Part shown: positions 53,540 through 61,641 of the stretch, piece after piece
Numbering within the stretch: the stretch's first letter is position 1
Layout of the letters: each line of letters begins with the position of its first letter
Assembly (NCBI RefSeq): GCF_002419965.1
Contig: NZ_DIHC01000046.1
Coordinates: 124,524 to 188,523, forward strand
Reading direction: 5' to 3'
DNA: 64,000 nt
Source: Pseudomonas sp. UBA5706
GTDB lineage: Bacteria > Pseudomonadota > Gammaproteobacteria > Pseudomonadales > Pseudomonadaceae
Program-made: the position numbers and the translations under genes
The notes under the pieces: generated by a model
The model's input: only the letters and a program-made list of their open reading frames with translations
The model's database searches: none
Told to the model about the DNA's origin: nothing

Positions 53540-54430
53540 CAGCTCGTAACGTCGGGGGCTCCAGAAGCTCGCTCGGATCTGGGCCTTGATGCGAACTGCA
53601 AAGGCTTCCGGGGCCACCACTTAGCCGAAACGCAGGCCGCTGGCCAGACTCTTGGACACGCTAGCGACGTAAACCGTGCGCTCGGGGGGGCCAGGGCCAC
53701 CAGTGCTGGCGGCGTCTCGCCAGCCAGGAACGCGTACGCGGCGTCTTCGATGAGCAGATAATCGTGGCATCTTGCGATATCTACCAGTTGCTCTCTCTGG
53801 GTGGCCGTCAGCACCCAACCCAAGGGGTTATGCAGCGTCGGCATGGTATAGATCGCACGAATCCGGTGGCCACGGCACAACGCATCAAGCGCATCCAGAT
53901 CGGGGCCATTGGATAAAACAGGAATGGCTTTCAGGGTCAACGCCTGGACGTGTGCAAGCATCTTGAAGCCTGGATAAGTCAGGGCATCAGTGGCGACTAT
54001 GTCATGCGGCCGTAGCAGCGTACGTGTGGCAATTCCCAACCTTGCTGGGCTCCGCCGACCAGGAAGATGCGCTGTGCTTGCGCCTGGATGCCCCGTTCCT
54101 TTGCCAGGAAATCCGCAACGATCTGCCGCTCATGACGGCGTCCTCCAGGAGGCGGTTGGTGCATGAGTGCGGGCAGATCGCCGGCCCCCGCCAGGTCGCG
54201 CAGCATATCGGCCTGCGCTGGCCAGGTTGGGTGGTCAAAAGACAAGTCCACAGCGCCAGCGCTCAAACGAGCTTCGTCGCCGCAGTCACACTCGCGCTGC
54301 TGTGGTCGTTCGCGCACGAAGGTACTGTGCCCGGCTTCACCGACGACCAGCCCTTGGGATTTGAGCTGTGCATAGCGCTATCCAATGGCGATTTCGCAAT
54401 TGCTGGGGTTGCGCATTGTTGCTATCGCTT
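53540..54430 (-). pseudogene. MocR-type GntR/aminotransferase regulator remnant
   Basis: Fragments in different minus-strand frames line up as one MocR protein. They are the end of a GntR winged helix (QLKSQGLVVGEAGHSTFVRE), a linker with ADFLAKERGIQAQAQRIFLV, and the aminotransferase core (TYPGFKMLAHVQAL; HNPLGWVLTATQREQLVDIA; LLIEDAAYAFLAGETPPAL). The PLP-lysine block is VASVSKSLASGLRFG. At least two frameshifts (near 54030 and 53700) and a TAA where the Tyr of FGY is expected (about 53620) break it. The front of the HTH and the C-terminal third are missing. Confidence 0.7.
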
Positions 54431-54435
54431 AAGCC

Positions 54436-54771
54436 ATGGCTGTTCTTGAACTGGACGCAGACGCTGTGCGCCATGGCAACCAGCAGGGCACCGTTCACGG
54501 CGGGCTGCTTTGCGAATTGGCAGATGCCGCCATCGGCACAGCGCATTCCACGCTGATACAACAAGACGAGAGCTTCACCAGTATCGACTTGAAGGCGACA
54601 TTTCTGCGTCCGGTCTGGCAATACCGGTTGCGCGCGCATGCCTGGACGGCGCGCCGCGGACAGACAATCAACCATTATCGGTGCGATATCCAGCGCGAGG
54701 GCGGCAAATTGGTGGCCAGCATTGAAAGCGCCGTGATGACGCTGCGTGGTGATCATGCGAGGGAGCGATAA
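54436..54771 (+). pseudogene. PaaI-like hotdog thioesterase, N-terminally truncated
   Basis: 111 residues. The hotdog core is clear: GTVHGGLLCELADAAIGTAH and SFTSIDLKATFLRPVW. Family members normally have about 25-30 more residues before LELDADAVRHGNQQG. The sequence in front of the ATG belongs to the MocR remnant, and there is no ribosome site. I read this as a deletion that joined two divergent genes head to head. Translation from the ATG at 54436 might still give a partial, possibly folded, protein. Confidence 0.6.
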
Positions 54772-54932
54772 GTGCGCTCGCTCCTGTGCTTTCACCCCTC
54801 AGCGATGGGCTACCGATTGGCCAGGCGTTGACTGTCCCTTTCTCACGTGGGTCGCCGTCTCTCGCTGGCTGCTTCAACTCTAAACGCCCGTATGCCTATG
54901 TGTTCCCGAGCCACGCTGCGGAACGGGGTTAA

Positions 54933-54981
54933 TATTCGATTTTCCATATATTCAAAACTGCGTATATTCGATGTCCCATAT
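54933..54981. promoter_or_regulatory. 17-bp direct repeat upstream of arsB
   Basis: TATTCGATTTTCCATAT (54933-54949) and TATTCGATGTCCCATAT (54965-54981) differ at two positions and are 32 bp apart, about three helical turns. The AT-rich TATTCGA core is the kind of site used by ArsR/SmtB repressors, but no arsR gene is present in the window. Confidence 0.5.
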
Positions 54982-55063
54982 GTTGATGGCTCATTCGCCA
55001 TTGCATCGAGCTCTGTATAAAGGCACGACTGCAACCGAATCACGTCCAAACCGGGTTATTGAA

Positions 55064-56356
55064 ATGCTGACTGCCGTACTGATCTTTATCGCCACCATCG
55101 CGCTGGTCATCTGGCAACCCAGGGGGCTCGGGGTAGGGTGGAGTGCAATGCTGGGTGCGATCGTGGCGTTGTTGGCAGGCGTCGTTACGCTTGCAGATAT
55201 ACCACAGGTCTGGCGCATCGTCTGGAATGCCACCGGGACTTTCATCGCGGTGATCATCATCAGTCTACTGCTTGATGAAGCCGGATTCTTCAAGTGGGCT
55301 GCGTTGCATGTCGCTCGGTGGGGGGCGGGAAGCACACGTAAGCTCTTCGCATTTTTCGTATTGCTGGGTGCGGTGGTGTCGGCGCTGTTCGCCAATGACG
55401 GAGCGGCGCTGATTCTCACGCCTATCGTGATCGCGATGTTGCTGGCATTGCGTTTTTCTCCCGCGGCAACGCTGGCTTTTGTCATGGCAGCCAGTTTTAT
55501 CGCCGATACGGCGAGCTTGCCGTTAGTGGTCTCCAACCTGGTCAATATCGTTTCTGCCGACTACTTCCACATTGGCTTCAACGAATATGCCTGGATCATG
55601 GTCCCCGTAAACATCGTCAGCGTGGTAGTGACATTAAGCATGCTGCTATGGTTTTTTCGCAAAGACCTGCCCAGCACCTATGACCTCGATCATCTGGACA
55701 GTCCGGCCGAGGCCATTCACGACCGTGCCACCTTCGTAGCCCGGTGGTGGGTATTAGCGCTGCTCTTGATCGGCTTCTTCGTCATCGAGCCATTGGGTGT
55801 GCCGATCAGCGCTATCGCGGCGTCTTGTGCGTTTGTCCTCTATGTCATCGCTGCTCGTGGCGATGCGATCGACACCGGCAAGGTGCTCAAAGGGGCGCCA
55901 TGGCAAGTGGTGATTTTTTCCCTGGGAATGTATCTGGTTGTCTACGGCCTGAAGAACGCTGGCTTGACTGACCTCATTGCGCAGATCCTAAACGTGTTCG
56001 CAGGTTACGGCGTATGGGGCGCATCCCTGGGTACGGGGTTACTGACAGCGTTGCTGTCTTCGATCATGAACAACATGCCCACCGTCCTGGTGGGTGCGTT
56101 GTCCATTCATGCCGCCGAAGTGGATGGCGTCGTTCAGCAAGCGATGGTGTACGCCAACCTCATCGGCTGTGACCTGGGTCCGAAGATCACGCCCATTGGG
56201 AGCCTGGCCACGCTGTTATGGCTGCATGTACTCGCCAGCAAGGACATCAAGATCAGTTGGGGCTACTACTTCAGGACCGGCATCCTGCTGACCCTGCCCA
56301 TCCTCGTCGCCACCTTGTCCGCCCTGGCGGCGCGCCTGAGCTTGGGCTCGCTTTGA
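55064..56356 (+). CDS. arsB: Arsenite efflux pump ArsB
   Basis: 430 residues with about 12 membrane segments, the usual ArsB length, starting MLTAVLIFIATIALVIWQP. Signature regions are GTFIAVIIISLLLDEAGFF, ALFANDGAALILTPIVIAML, LPLVVSNLVNIVSADYF and SSIMNNMPTVLVGAL, then CDLGPKITPIGSLATLLW. It expels arsenite (and antimonite) through the inner membrane, alone by proton antiport or with ArsA. The frame is open to 54971 but the family start is at 55064. It appears intact, while its former partners arsH and arsC are broken. Confidence 0.93.
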   Translation: MLTAVLIFIATIALVIWQPRGLGVGWSAMLGAIVALLAGVVTLADIPQVWRIVWNATGTFIAVIIISLLLDEAGFFKWAALHVARWGAGSTRKLFAFFVLLGAVVSALFANDGAALILTPIVIAMLLALRFSPAATLAFVMAASFIADTASLPLVVSNLVNIVSADYFHIGFNEYAWIMVPVNIVSVVVTLSMLLWFFRKDLPSTYDLDHLDSPAEAIHDRATFVARWWVLALLLIGFFVIEPLGVPISAIAASCAFVLYVIAARGDAIDTGKVLKGAPWQVVIFSLGMYLVVYGLKNAGLTDLIAQILNVFAGYGVWGASLGTGLLTALLSSIMNNMPTVLVGALSIHAAEVDGVVQQAMVYANLIGCDLGPKITPIGSLATLLWLHVLASKDIKISWGYYFRTGILLTLPILVATLSALAARLSLGSL

Positions 56357-56403
56357 AAAACCATCGAGCCTGTGCCTGCCTGGCGCCCCTGTAGGAGTCT
56401 AGC

Positions 56404-56645
56404 CGGTGGATGCGGATGTTCACCATCCCAAACCAATCTTCGGTGGCCAAGGCGTTTATAGAGTTCGACGAGCCAGGGCGGATGAAACCGTCTTCACACG
56501 ACGACGCCTGGTGGATGTGATGCAAGAGCTCATGAAGTTCACCCTGCTATTGCGCGATCGCCTGGACTACCTGGTTGATCGATACCGCGAGCGTAAAGAA
56601 TCCGCCAAAGAACTGTCCAGGCGCGTCAATCAGCGCGCCATTTAA
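56404..56645 (+). pseudogene. arsH: arsH remnant (C-terminal about 80 residues, frameshifted)
   Basis: The text starts mid-gene with RWMRMFTIPNQSSVAKAF and EFDEPGRMKPSS, shifts frame near 56507, and continues LVDVMQELMKFTLLLRDRLD and YLVDRYRERKESAKELSRRV to the ArsH-type end NQRAI. The N-terminal about 150 residues with the flavodoxin fold are gone. The deletion junction lies in the 47 bp after the arsB stop. ArsH is an NADPH-FMN reductase of arsenic operons; this copy is dead. Confidence 0.8.
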
Positions 56646-56665
56646 CGCCACCGCGAGGAAACTGC

Positions 56666-57030
56666 ACGAGCCAGGTCACGGTCTATCACAACCCGCAATG
56701 TGGCTCCTCTCGAAACACTTTGGCGCTGATCCGCAACAGCGCAGTACAGCCGACTGTTATCGAGCACCTAAAGACGCCGCCTGACCGCGTTACGCTTGTC
56801 AGGCTGGTCGGGGAGATGGGTATCGAGGTGCGAGCCTTGCTTCGCGTCAAAGGCACTCCGTACCAGGAGTTGGGGTTGGGCGATACATCACTGACCGATG
56901 AGCAACTCATCGATGCGATGATCGCTCACCCCATCTTGATCAATCGCCCGTCGTCGAGACCGCGTTGGGGACACGCTTGTGTCGTCCTTCGGAAGCAGTC
57001 CTCGACCTGCTGCCCCAAGCGCAGCGTTGA
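56666..57030 (+). pseudogene. arsC: arsC (arsenate reductase, glutaredoxin type), start mutated and frameshifted
   Basis: The frame begins at ACG (56666-56668), 7 nt after an AGGAA box, exactly where ATG is expected: TSQVTVYHNPQCGSSRNTL. The active-site Cys is present. It stays open through GTPYQELGLGDTSLTDEQ to AHPILINRP. One base is then missing near 56950; the other frame resumes with IVETALGTRLCRPSEAVLDL and ends at 57028-57030. Repairing both lesions gives a normal 121-residue ArsC. As written, arsenate reduction is probably lost, unless the frameshift is a sequencing error and ACG is used. Confidence 0.8.
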
Positions 57031-57398
57031 TGTACCACAATCTGTGGCTGGTGGGTTACGGGGATTGGACGGGGCTCGCCTGCGCTACATTGATTGTGGC
57101 CCGTACCGCTCGATAAGTAGTCAAGCAAGTGCAAGGCTATCTCGCTGGGTCAGCCTGATGGCTGCCCCCGTCCCGAGGACAAGACAGGATTTGGGATCGC
57201 CGCAGGGGTTTATCTTTGCTCATCGTGAGAAGGTCGGATTTCACTGCTGTCGGTCTGTTCGGCAATTTCCATGTGCCTCGCTTCATGGATCGCACCAGTG
57301 CACAACACGCCGTACGGAACGCCATGGGAGAGGGATGAAGGTAAGCTGAATCAGCTGCCGATGATGAACCGACTCCTTCGGCAGCTGCCAGAGAGACC
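57031..57398. other. Intergenic region after the ars remnants
   Basis: No gene is recognised in 368 bp. A perfect 10-bp inverted repeat, CAGCTGCCGA and TCGGCAGCTG, flanks a 16-nt loop at 57352-57387. It lies just past the stop of the minus-strand DapA-like gene and may be its terminator, though there is no T-run. Confidence 0.45.
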
Positions 57399-58322
57399 TT
57401 ATTTAGGTAATACGATTGCCGAACGCGGATCGCTGGCCAGGGCACGCAGGGCCAGCGCTACTTCTTCGAGCGCCGCGCCTTGCAGGTCCCTCAACGGGTG
57501 ACGAACCGACCCACCCTTGAATCCGCGCAGGTTCATGATCGCCTTGGTGGTTTGCGGCTGACCGTGTTTGCGTGCCAGCTCGCGTAACGGGAACCAGAGA
57601 CGATGCAATTCGATGGCTTTTGTAGCATCGCCTGTCTGCAACGCACGGAACGTCGCCAGGATCAGTTCCGGCAAGGCACCACTGTTGGTCGAGCTGATGC
57701 CGTCGAAGCCGGCCATCATGGGGCCGCTGAAGACCAGGTCCGAGGCACAGAACAGGCGAACCTTGCCGCTCAGTTTATTGGCAATGCAGTCGATTACCGT
57801 AGGCGTCAGATCCCCTTGTTTCAAGCCCACCACGCCTTCGATTCTGGCCAGTTGCTCAATGACCGAAACCGAAAGGGTGATACCGATCCCTGGCGCGTTG
57901 TAGATCAGGATGCCGGTCCTGGACAGCGGTGCCATGTCTTTGAAGAAGCTAACGATCTGGTCATCGGTAATCTCCGATACAAAGGGAGGAGTGACCATCG
58001 GCAAACCGCCAAGCTCGCCCGCCAGCTGTGTCAATTCGCGCACGACACGACTGTCTGAACCCGCGGTGCAGAGCATTACCGGCACGCGGTCGCCCACGAT
58101 CGCCATCACCTTGCGGAACAGATCGGCGCGTTCTTCACAGGTCATGACCGGAAACTCGCCGTACGTTCCGCCGATCAGCAAGCCGTCATAACCCAGCTCG
58201 ATGACGCGCTCGATATTTTCGGCCATCGCCGCGTAATCGAAATCGCCATTTGCAGTGAAGGGGGTGACGGTGATGTTAAAGATCCCGTGAAGGCGTTCGC
58301 GACATTCTTGAATGGTTTGCAT
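57399..58322 (-). CDS. DapA-family (class I) lyase/aldolase
   Basis: 307 residues from the ATG at 58322 (AGGA 7 nt upstream). It has a TIM-barrel DHDPS/NAL fold: GIFNITVTPFTANGDFDYAA, LIGGTYGEFPVMTCEER, catalytic Tyr141 in LIYNAPG and Schiff-base Lys168 in VVGLKQGD. Family members carry out pyruvate-dependent aldol reactions or dehydrations of sugar acids and hydroxyproline derivatives. The position opposite a GntR regulator, in a catabolic cluster, argues against lysine biosynthesis. The substrate is unknown. Confidence 0.85.
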   Translation of the reverse strand: MQTIQECRERLHGIFNITVTPFTANGDFDYAAMAENIERVIELGYDGLLIGGTYGEFPVMTCEERADLFRKVMAIVGDRVPVMLCTAGSDSRVVRELTQLAGELGGLPMVTPPFVSEITDDQIVSFFKDMAPLSRTGILIYNAPGIGITLSVSVIEQLARIEGVVGLKQGDLTPTVIDCIANKLSGKVRLFCASDLVFSGPMMAGFDGISSTNSGALPELILATFRALQTGDATKAIELHRLWFPLRELARKHGQPQTTKAIMNLRGFKGGSVRHPLRDLQGAALEEVALALRALASDPRSAIVLPK

Positions 58323-58362
58323 GCGTGGATCCTTTGGAGGCTGGACATCGGGGTGAGCAGAT

Positions 58363-58391
58363 ATTGTATTATCTGTGCTCATATGTACAAT
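58363..58391. promoter_or_regulatory. Inverted repeat in the dapA-like/gntR divergent promoter region
   Basis: ATTGTA-N17-TACAAT spans the intergenic region 41 bp before the DapA-like ATG. It is a candidate operator for the divergently encoded GntR-type regulator. Confidence 0.45.
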
Positions 58392-58496
58392 GAATTTCTG
58401 CCGACGATGACGCTCGGTCGTTCATTTGCTTCTAAGCAGACCTGTGGGCGTCCTTGGTAGGATGTGCGCACTCTTTATTGTCGAGGTTCACCTTCC

Positions 58497-59450
58497 ATGG
58501 CGTCGTTACCGGGCCAGAACAGCCGTCGTCTGGCTAACCAGATTCTTGATTTCGTGCGTAAGGCGCGCTTCGAGCCTGGCCATCATTTGCGCGAGCAACA
58601 GATTGCCGATTTGCTCGGCGTTTCCCGCACGCCTACCCGTAACGCCTTGAAGCTTCTGGTCGAGGAGGGCATCGTCGAAACTCGCCGGCATCAGGGGTTT
58701 TTCCTGCTCAAGGCGTTCGATGCGCTGCAGCGAGTGGAGTTGAGCGTGTCCTCCAGCGTCGAGGAATCGCTGTATGAACGTCTGGTCAATGATCGGCTTA
58801 GCGGCGCGATCGCTCATTCGGTAACGCAGACGGAAATCGCCACACGCTACGACGTCGACCGGGTCACGCTAATGAAAACCCTGACGCGCATGGCGGAAGA
58901 CGGGTTGCTGATTCGCAACAAAGGACACGGCTGGAGCTTCTTGCCGACACTGGATGAAGCGGCATTACGCAGCGGCTACCAGTTCCGCCTGATGGTGGAG
59001 CCGGCGAACTTCCTGCAACCGCAGTTCAGGGCTGATGCCGCGGCGCTTGAGCGTTCACGATTGCAGCATCTGTATCTGGCCAGTCATTCGGACTCGGCGA
59101 CGGTCAGCAATGCCCAGTTGTTCGAAACCGACGCGCGGTTTCACGAAATGTTCGCCGAGTTCGGCGGCAATACCTTTGTGATTCAGGCCATTCAGCAACA
59201 GAACCGGCTGCGCAAGTTGCTCGAGTTTGCAGGCTATGCCAACCGGCGCCGAGTGCGCGACTGGTGCGCCGAGCATCTGGCAATTATCGATGCAGTCGCC
59301 AGCGGTCGCTACGCCGATGCCAGCGAGCTGATGCGCAAACACCTGACCCACGCTGACACTGCGGCGCAACCCGGCAAAAAGCCGACGCGCAAAGCCTCGG
59401 CCGACCTCCGCCCACCCCGTCAGGTGGCGGATGTTCCCATTTCCGGCTAG
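58497..59450 (+). CDS. GntR-family regulator with two winged-helix domains
   Basis: 317 residues from the ATG at 58497. The first winged helix (about 8-75) is standard GntR: HHLREQQIADLLGVSRTPTR and ALKLLVEEGIVETRRHQGFF. A second winged helix follows (about 90-150): SVTQTEIATRYDVDRVTLMK, MAEDGLLIRNKGHGW. The C-terminal helical FCD-like domain (about 165-295) has FETDARFHEMFAEFGGN. The tail is basic and Pro-rich. It probably controls the divergent DapA-like gene and the SDR/aminotransferase genes downstream. Confidence 0.82.
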   Translation: MASLPGQNSRRLANQILDFVRKARFEPGHHLREQQIADLLGVSRTPTRNALKLLVEEGIVETRRHQGFFLLKAFDALQRVELSVSSSVEESLYERLVNDRLSGAIAHSVTQTEIATRYDVDRVTLMKTLTRMAEDGLLIRNKGHGWSFLPTLDEAALRSGYQFRLMVEPANFLQPQFRADAAALERSRLQHLYLASHSDSATVSNAQLFETDARFHEMFAEFGGNTFVIQAIQQQNRLRKLLEFAGYANRRRVRDWCAEHLAIIDAVASGRYADASELMRKHLTHADTAAQPGKKPTRKASADLRPPRQVADVPISG

Positions 59451-59490
59451 CGCCTGCCAGGCGCTGGTCCTTACGTTGAGAGAGGGCTTC

Positions 59491-60276
59491 ATGGAATTAG
59501 GTTTGCGAGGTAAACGTGCGCTGGTGCTGGGCTCAAGCCGTGGTCTGGGTTTGGCGATTGCGCAGGGTCTTACCGCTGAGGGGGTTGCCGTTACGTTGTG
59601 TGGTCGTGGTCATGACGTGCTGGCCGAAGAGGCGCGCAAACTGAGCGATTCAGGTGCCCATGCGGACTATCTGGTGCTGGACCTGGCCGATCCCGAACAG
59701 CGTCGTGGCGCGTTGGATCGACTGTTAGCCGACGGGCGCGGTTACGACATTCTGATCAATAACGGTGGCGGTCCTGCACCGGGTGCCGTGTGCGCTGTTG
59801 AAACCCGCCAGTGGCAGGCTGCGTTCGACAGCATGGTCTGCGCGCTGTTTGAAGTCACTGCCAGCATTTTGCCTGGCATGCGCGAACGGGGCTGGGGGCG
59901 CATCATCAATGTCGTGTCTTCCGGGGTGGTGCAACCGATTCCCAATCTGGGGATCTCCAACACCTTGCGCGCCAGCATCATGGGCTGGTCTAAAACCCTG
60001 GCCAATGAAGTGGCCGCCGAGGGCGTCACCGTCAACTCGGTGATTCCCGGACGCATTGCCACCGCCCGCGTCGGCGAGCTGGACCAGGCGGCTGCCAAGC
60101 GCGCCGGCTCCACCACCGAGGCCATCGCCACGGCCTCGCGCAGCACCATCGCGGTCGGCCGCTATGGCGAGCCGTCCGAGTTTGCCGACGCGGTTATCTT
60201 CCTGGCCAGCGCCCGAGCGAGCTACATCACCGGTACTTCTTTGCGGGTCGATGGCGGCCTGATTCGCAGCATTTAA
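59491..60276 (+). CDS. SDR-family protein with altered catalytic motif
   Basis: 261 residues, ATG at 59491 with AGAGGG upstream. The Rossmann cofactor motif LVLGSSRGLGLAIAQG and ILINNGGGPAPG are intact. The usual YxxxK is replaced by S156-N-T-L-R160 (in IPNLGISNTLRASIMGW), while the preceding Ser pair (143-144) remains. The C-terminus FLASARASYITGTSLRVDGG is FabG-like. It is either a dehydrogenase using a different proton path or a non-catalytic or lyase-type SDR. It sits 41 bp after the GntR gene. Confidence 0.82.
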   Translation: MELGLRGKRALVLGSSRGLGLAIAQGLTAEGVAVTLCGRGHDVLAEEARKLSDSGAHADYLVLDLADPEQRRGALDRLLADGRGYDILINNGGGPAPGAVCAVETRQWQAAFDSMVCALFEVTASILPGMRERGWGRIINVVSSGVVQPIPNLGISNTLRASIMGWSKTLANEVAAEGVTVNSVIPGRIATARVGELDQAAAKRAGSTTEAIATASRSTIAVGRYGEPSEFADAVIFLASARASYITGTSLRVDGGLIRSI

Positions 60277-60383
60277 ACCCACTGGATCCTGACTCATCCT
60301 CCGCTGACTGGGCAGTCGAGCTTTTTCCATGCCACCTGTTGTTTTAAATGTATCAACATGTGCAAAAACCAAAGGTGACTGAA

Positions 60384-61589
60384 ATGTTCCAAGCGGTTCT
60401 GGCGCAGCGAATGCGCCGCGTACGTCCTTCTCCGACAGCAGAAATCTCCGACAAGGTGCGCGCTTTAACGGCGGCGGGCCATTCGGTGATCAATCTGGGC
60501 GAGGGGGAACTGGATTTTCCCACACCCGCGCACATCGCTCAGGCAGGAATCGATGCGATCAATGCCGGGGAAACCAAATACACGGCGGTCCCCGGCAGCG
60601 CGCGCCTGAAGCAGTCGATTATCGACAAATTCAGTCGCGAGAACGGGCTGGTCTATAACGCTGGCGAAGTGATTGCCGGAGCAGGCGCCAAGCAACTGAT
60701 CTTTAACGCCCTGATGGCTACCCTGAATGCCGGCGACGAGGTCATTGTCCCGGCGCCTTACTGGGTTTCCTACCCCGACATGGTTTCATTGGCCGAGGGC
60801 GAGACCCGGATCGTGCAGTGCCACGAATCCGATGGCTGGAAGTTACAGCCCGAGGCCCTTGAGGCCGCTATCACGCCGCGGACCCGATGGGTGTTGCTTA
60901 ACTCGCCCAATAATCCAACCGGCGCGGTATACAGCCAGGATGAAATCAAGGCACTGACCGATGTGTTGCTACGGCACGAGCATGTCCTGGTCCTGGCCGA
61001 CGACATCTACGAACACACCCGTTTCGGTCGGCCATTTTTCACCCCCGCGCAGGTCGAGCCGCTGCTGCGACCACGCACGCTGACGGTCAACGGGCTTTCC
61101 AAAGCGTTTTCGATGACGGGTTGGCGCATTGGCTACGCCGGTGGCCCGAAATGGCTGATCGATGCGCTGCAGGTCCTGCAGTCGCAAAGCACTTCCAACC
61201 CCAGTTCGATCTCTCAGGCGGCTGCGATAGCCGCGCTTGACGGTGGTACAACGTTCATCGAGGGCTGGATCGATCGACTTGCCGAACGGCGTGACCGAGT
61301 GCTGGACAGTCTCGCGCGGATTGCAGGCCTGGAATGTGCCATGCCGGAAGGGGCGTTCTATCTGTTCGTGAATTGTCAGGGCATGTACGGCAAAAAGACG
61401 CCCGGCGGCAAACTCATTGCCGATGACTTCGACTTCGCCAGTTATTTGCTGGACGCGGCGAACGTCGGGACCGTGCATGGCTCGGCATTCGGTGCGCCGG
61501 GTTATTTGCGCATTGCTTATGCGGTGGATGACCAAGTGCTAGGTGACGCCTGTCAGCGGCTTGAGCAAGCCTGTGCGCAGTTGAAGTGA
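60384..61589 (+). CDS. Class I/II PLP-dependent aminotransferase (AspB-like)
   Basis: 401 residues from the ATG at 60384 (AAGG 8 nt upstream). Features of the Ib aspartate aminotransferase group are INLGEGELDFPTPAHI, AGAGAKQLIFNALMATLN, LNSPNNPTGAVYSQDE, LADDIYEHTRFG, the PLP Lys in NGLSKAFSMTGWRIGYA and the carboxylate-binding Arg in PGYLRIAYA. It would transfer an amino group between an amino acid released by the cluster and a keto acid. It is the third gene on the plus strand after GntR and SDR. Confidence 0.88.
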   Translation: MFQAVLAQRMRRVRPSPTAEISDKVRALTAAGHSVINLGEGELDFPTPAHIAQAGIDAINAGETKYTAVPGSARLKQSIIDKFSRENGLVYNAGEVIAGAGAKQLIFNALMATLNAGDEVIVPAPYWVSYPDMVSLAEGETRIVQCHESDGWKLQPEALEAAITPRTRWVLLNSPNNPTGAVYSQDEIKALTDVLLRHEHVLVLADDIYEHTRFGRPFFTPAQVEPLLRPRTLTVNGLSKAFSMTGWRIGYAGGPKWLIDALQVLQSQSTSNPSSISQAAAIAALDGGTTFIEGWIDRLAERRDRVLDSLARIAGLECAMPEGAFYLFVNCQGMYGKKTPGGKLIADDFDFASYLLDAANVGTVHGSAFGAPGYLRIAYAVDDQVLGDACQRLEQACAQLK

Positions 61590-61641
61590 ACATTTGACAT
61601 TCCGGTGGTTATCCAGCCACCGGACTGTCGATAGGGGACGA

